A stretch of DNA of 6,280 nucleotides, taken from Methanomassiliicoccaceae archaeon (GTDB taxonomy: Archaea; Thermoplasmatota; Thermoplasmata; Methanomassiliicoccales; Methanomethylophilaceae). A program made the translations under genes and the position numbers. The notes beneath the pieces were generated by a model, which ran no database searches, was not told where the DNA came from, and saw only the letters and a list, made by a program, of their open reading frames with translations. The number at the start of each line of letters is the position of its first letter. Positions within the stretch are counted from its first letter, which is position 1. The DNA lies in contig WQTN01000086.1 in the NCBI GenBank assembly GCA_009786295.1, positions 1 to 6,280 of the forward strand, read 5' to 3'. Positions 5,598-6,280 of the stretch are shown here, piece after piece.

Positions 5598-5620
5598 GCG
5601 GTTCTCACTAAATTAATTCA

Positions 5621-5630
5621 ATTATTTAAT
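5621..5630 (-). promoter_or_regulatory. TATA box of tRNA-Gln
   Basis: On the minus strand ATTAAATAAT is centred about 28 bases upstream of the first tRNA base, as expected for an archaeal tRNA promoter with a very short 5' leader. A second A/T-rich patch (5608-5618) lies closer but is too near the gene. Confidence 0.55.
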
Positions 5631-5713
5631 GTTCGTTCTGACAACGGGAGGCATCGTTTCCACAGTCGGACGAATCCCTTCGCGCAGCAGGCATCGGGTC
5701 GAAGGAACCAAGG

Positions 5714-5750
5714 CCAAATATTTGGATACTTGGCAATTGGAGAGCTCTCC
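5714..5750. repeat. Two perfect 12-base palindromes, CCAAATATTTGG and GGAGAGCTCTCC
   Basis: The palindromes occupy 5714-5725 and 5739-5750, with a short CAATTG palindrome between them (5734-5739). The first is also nested inside a wider inverted pair, CCAAG (5708-5712) and CTTGG (5729-5733). They lie in the non-coding gap downstream of the ATPase gene and upstream of the tRNA promoter. They could be protein-binding sites or transcript-end structures; nothing in the window decides. Confidence 0.5.
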
Positions 5751-5772
5751 TGCACCATCGCCAGTTGCGGGT

Positions 5773-6280
5773 TTATTCTCTCAGACATCCAATGGGTACA
5801 ACATACACTCCGTCCGGCCTCTGTACGGCATACTGTCCGCCTGTCAGCACCATCAGGAATGACGGCGGCCTCATCTTCTCCGCATCGATGTTATCTTTGA
5901 GCTTGATTAGGTTCTTGACGCCGTCCTCGACATCTTTTCCTCCGAGCTTCACCTCTACGGCGCCCCATTCCTTCCCCGGCAATTCTACGATCAGGTCCAC
6001 CTCGTTCCCGTTCATATCTCGGAAATAACTGACCGTACCGTCCATCGGCTGAAGATATATCCGAAGGTCCCTGACGCAGAGAGACTCAAAAAGCAGTCCG
6101 AATGTCCTATAGTCTTTTGTAAGCGCACTGGGTGATGCTTTCAAAGCGGACATCGCTATCGAGGGGTCCGTGAAATGCCATTTCGGGGAGGTTATAAGTT
6201 TGGTCTTTGAACGCATGTGAGGATTCCAGGCGGGCAGATTCTCGATCAGGAATATGCTTTGCATGGCATCCAGATATTTC
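5773..6280 (-). CDS. C-terminal part of an AAA-type ATPase with a DUF4143 domain; 5' end outside the window
   Basis: The frame is open to the window edge, so the N-terminal AAA (Walker A/B) half is not seen; 168 residues and a TAA stop are visible. Counted from the Met at 6264-6262, hallmarks of the DUF4143 family follow in order: FLIENLPAWNPHMRSKTKL, SPKWHFTDPSIAMS (about 26-39), FGLLFESLCVRDL (55-67), then YFRDMNGNEVDLIVE (80-94) and AVEVKLGG (102-109). Glu88-x-Asp90 and Glu104-x-Lys106 form the D-ExK pattern of the PD-(D/E)xK nuclease-like fold found at this end of the family. These ATPases are common in archaea and bacteria, often in many copies; their function is not established. The in-frame Met at 6264 is internal and not the start. 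Confidence 0.88.
   Translation of the reverse strand, partial: KYLDAMQSIFLIENLPAWNPHMRSKTKLITSPKWHFTDPSIAMSALKASPSALTKDYRTFGLLFESLCVRDLRIYLQPMDGTVSYFRDMNGNEVDLIVELPGKEWGAVEVKLGGKDVEDGVKNLIKLKDNIDAEKMRPPSFLMVLTGGQYAVQRPDGVYVVPIGCLRE

Noticed and set aside
5629..5862. Plus-strand open frame of 77 codons between the tRNA and the ATPase gene
   Set aside because: It overlaps the ATPase coding region antisense, has no ribosome-binding site, and the A/T-rich patch upstream is too close to be its TATA box; it fits the tRNA promoter better.
1..6280. CRISPR array or insertion sequence
   Set aside because: No regularly spaced repeats, no terminal inverted repeats with a transposase, and no Cas-like protein were seen.

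Overview
The window looks like archaeal chromosome, most likely from a methanogen of the order Methanomassiliicoccales (Thermoplasmata) or a close relative. The evidence is indirect: the archaeal-type entry into aromatic amino acid biosynthesis (ADH synthase plus 3-dehydroquinate synthase II), TATA boxes about 26-28 bases before start codons without a ribosome-binding site, a GGTGAT ribosome-binding site, a tRNA-Gln without an encoded CCA, a repeat-rich surface protein, and no TAG among eight stop codons. The genus cannot be fixed from sequence reading alone.

Layout. (1) 1-1215, plus strand: the 3' part of a large membrane-anchored surface protein (repeat domains, a Pro-Thr linker, one transmembrane helix, a basic C-terminal domain), followed by a strong hairpin at 1221-1256. 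(2) 4194 to 1315, minus strand: a compact three-gene operon of ADH synthase (aroA'), 3-dehydroquinate synthase II (aroB') and a fused chorismate mutase-prephenate dehydrogenase (tyrA). The first two genes overlap or nearly overlap and the last gap is 16 bases. The operon has its own TATA-like box, a palindrome near the predicted transcription start and a good ribosome-binding site. (3) 4338-4787, plus strand: a leaderless MNT-type nucleotidyltransferase gene followed, with an 11-base overlap, by what looks like the first 37 codons of a HEPN partner that is then cut off. This is a broken HEPN/MNT toxin-antitoxin pair. (4) 4926-5519, plus strand: a leaderless gene for a two-helix membrane protein with a bacterial-PH-like domain and an acidic tail. 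(5) 5525-5597, minus strand: tRNA-Gln(UUG), only five bases from the end of the previous gene and convergent with it. (6) 5598-5772: a 175-base intergenic stretch holding the tRNA promoter and two close perfect 12-base palindromes. (7) 5773 to the window end, minus strand: the C-terminal part of an AAA-type ATPase with a DUF4143 domain.

How the genes work together. The aro operon makes 3-dehydroquinate from aspartate semialdehyde and 6-deoxy-5-ketofructose 1-phosphate. It also carries the last committed steps from chorismate to 4-hydroxyphenylpyruvate for tyrosine; the middle of the shikimate pathway must lie elsewhere. The flanking genes (surface protein, remnant toxin-antitoxin pair, DUF4143 ATPase) are typical accessory genes and are not obviously linked to it. 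I see no CRISPR array, insertion sequence, rRNA or riboswitch. The most notable anomaly is the orphaned MNT gene with an apparently intact catalytic motif beside a truncated HEPN remnant.
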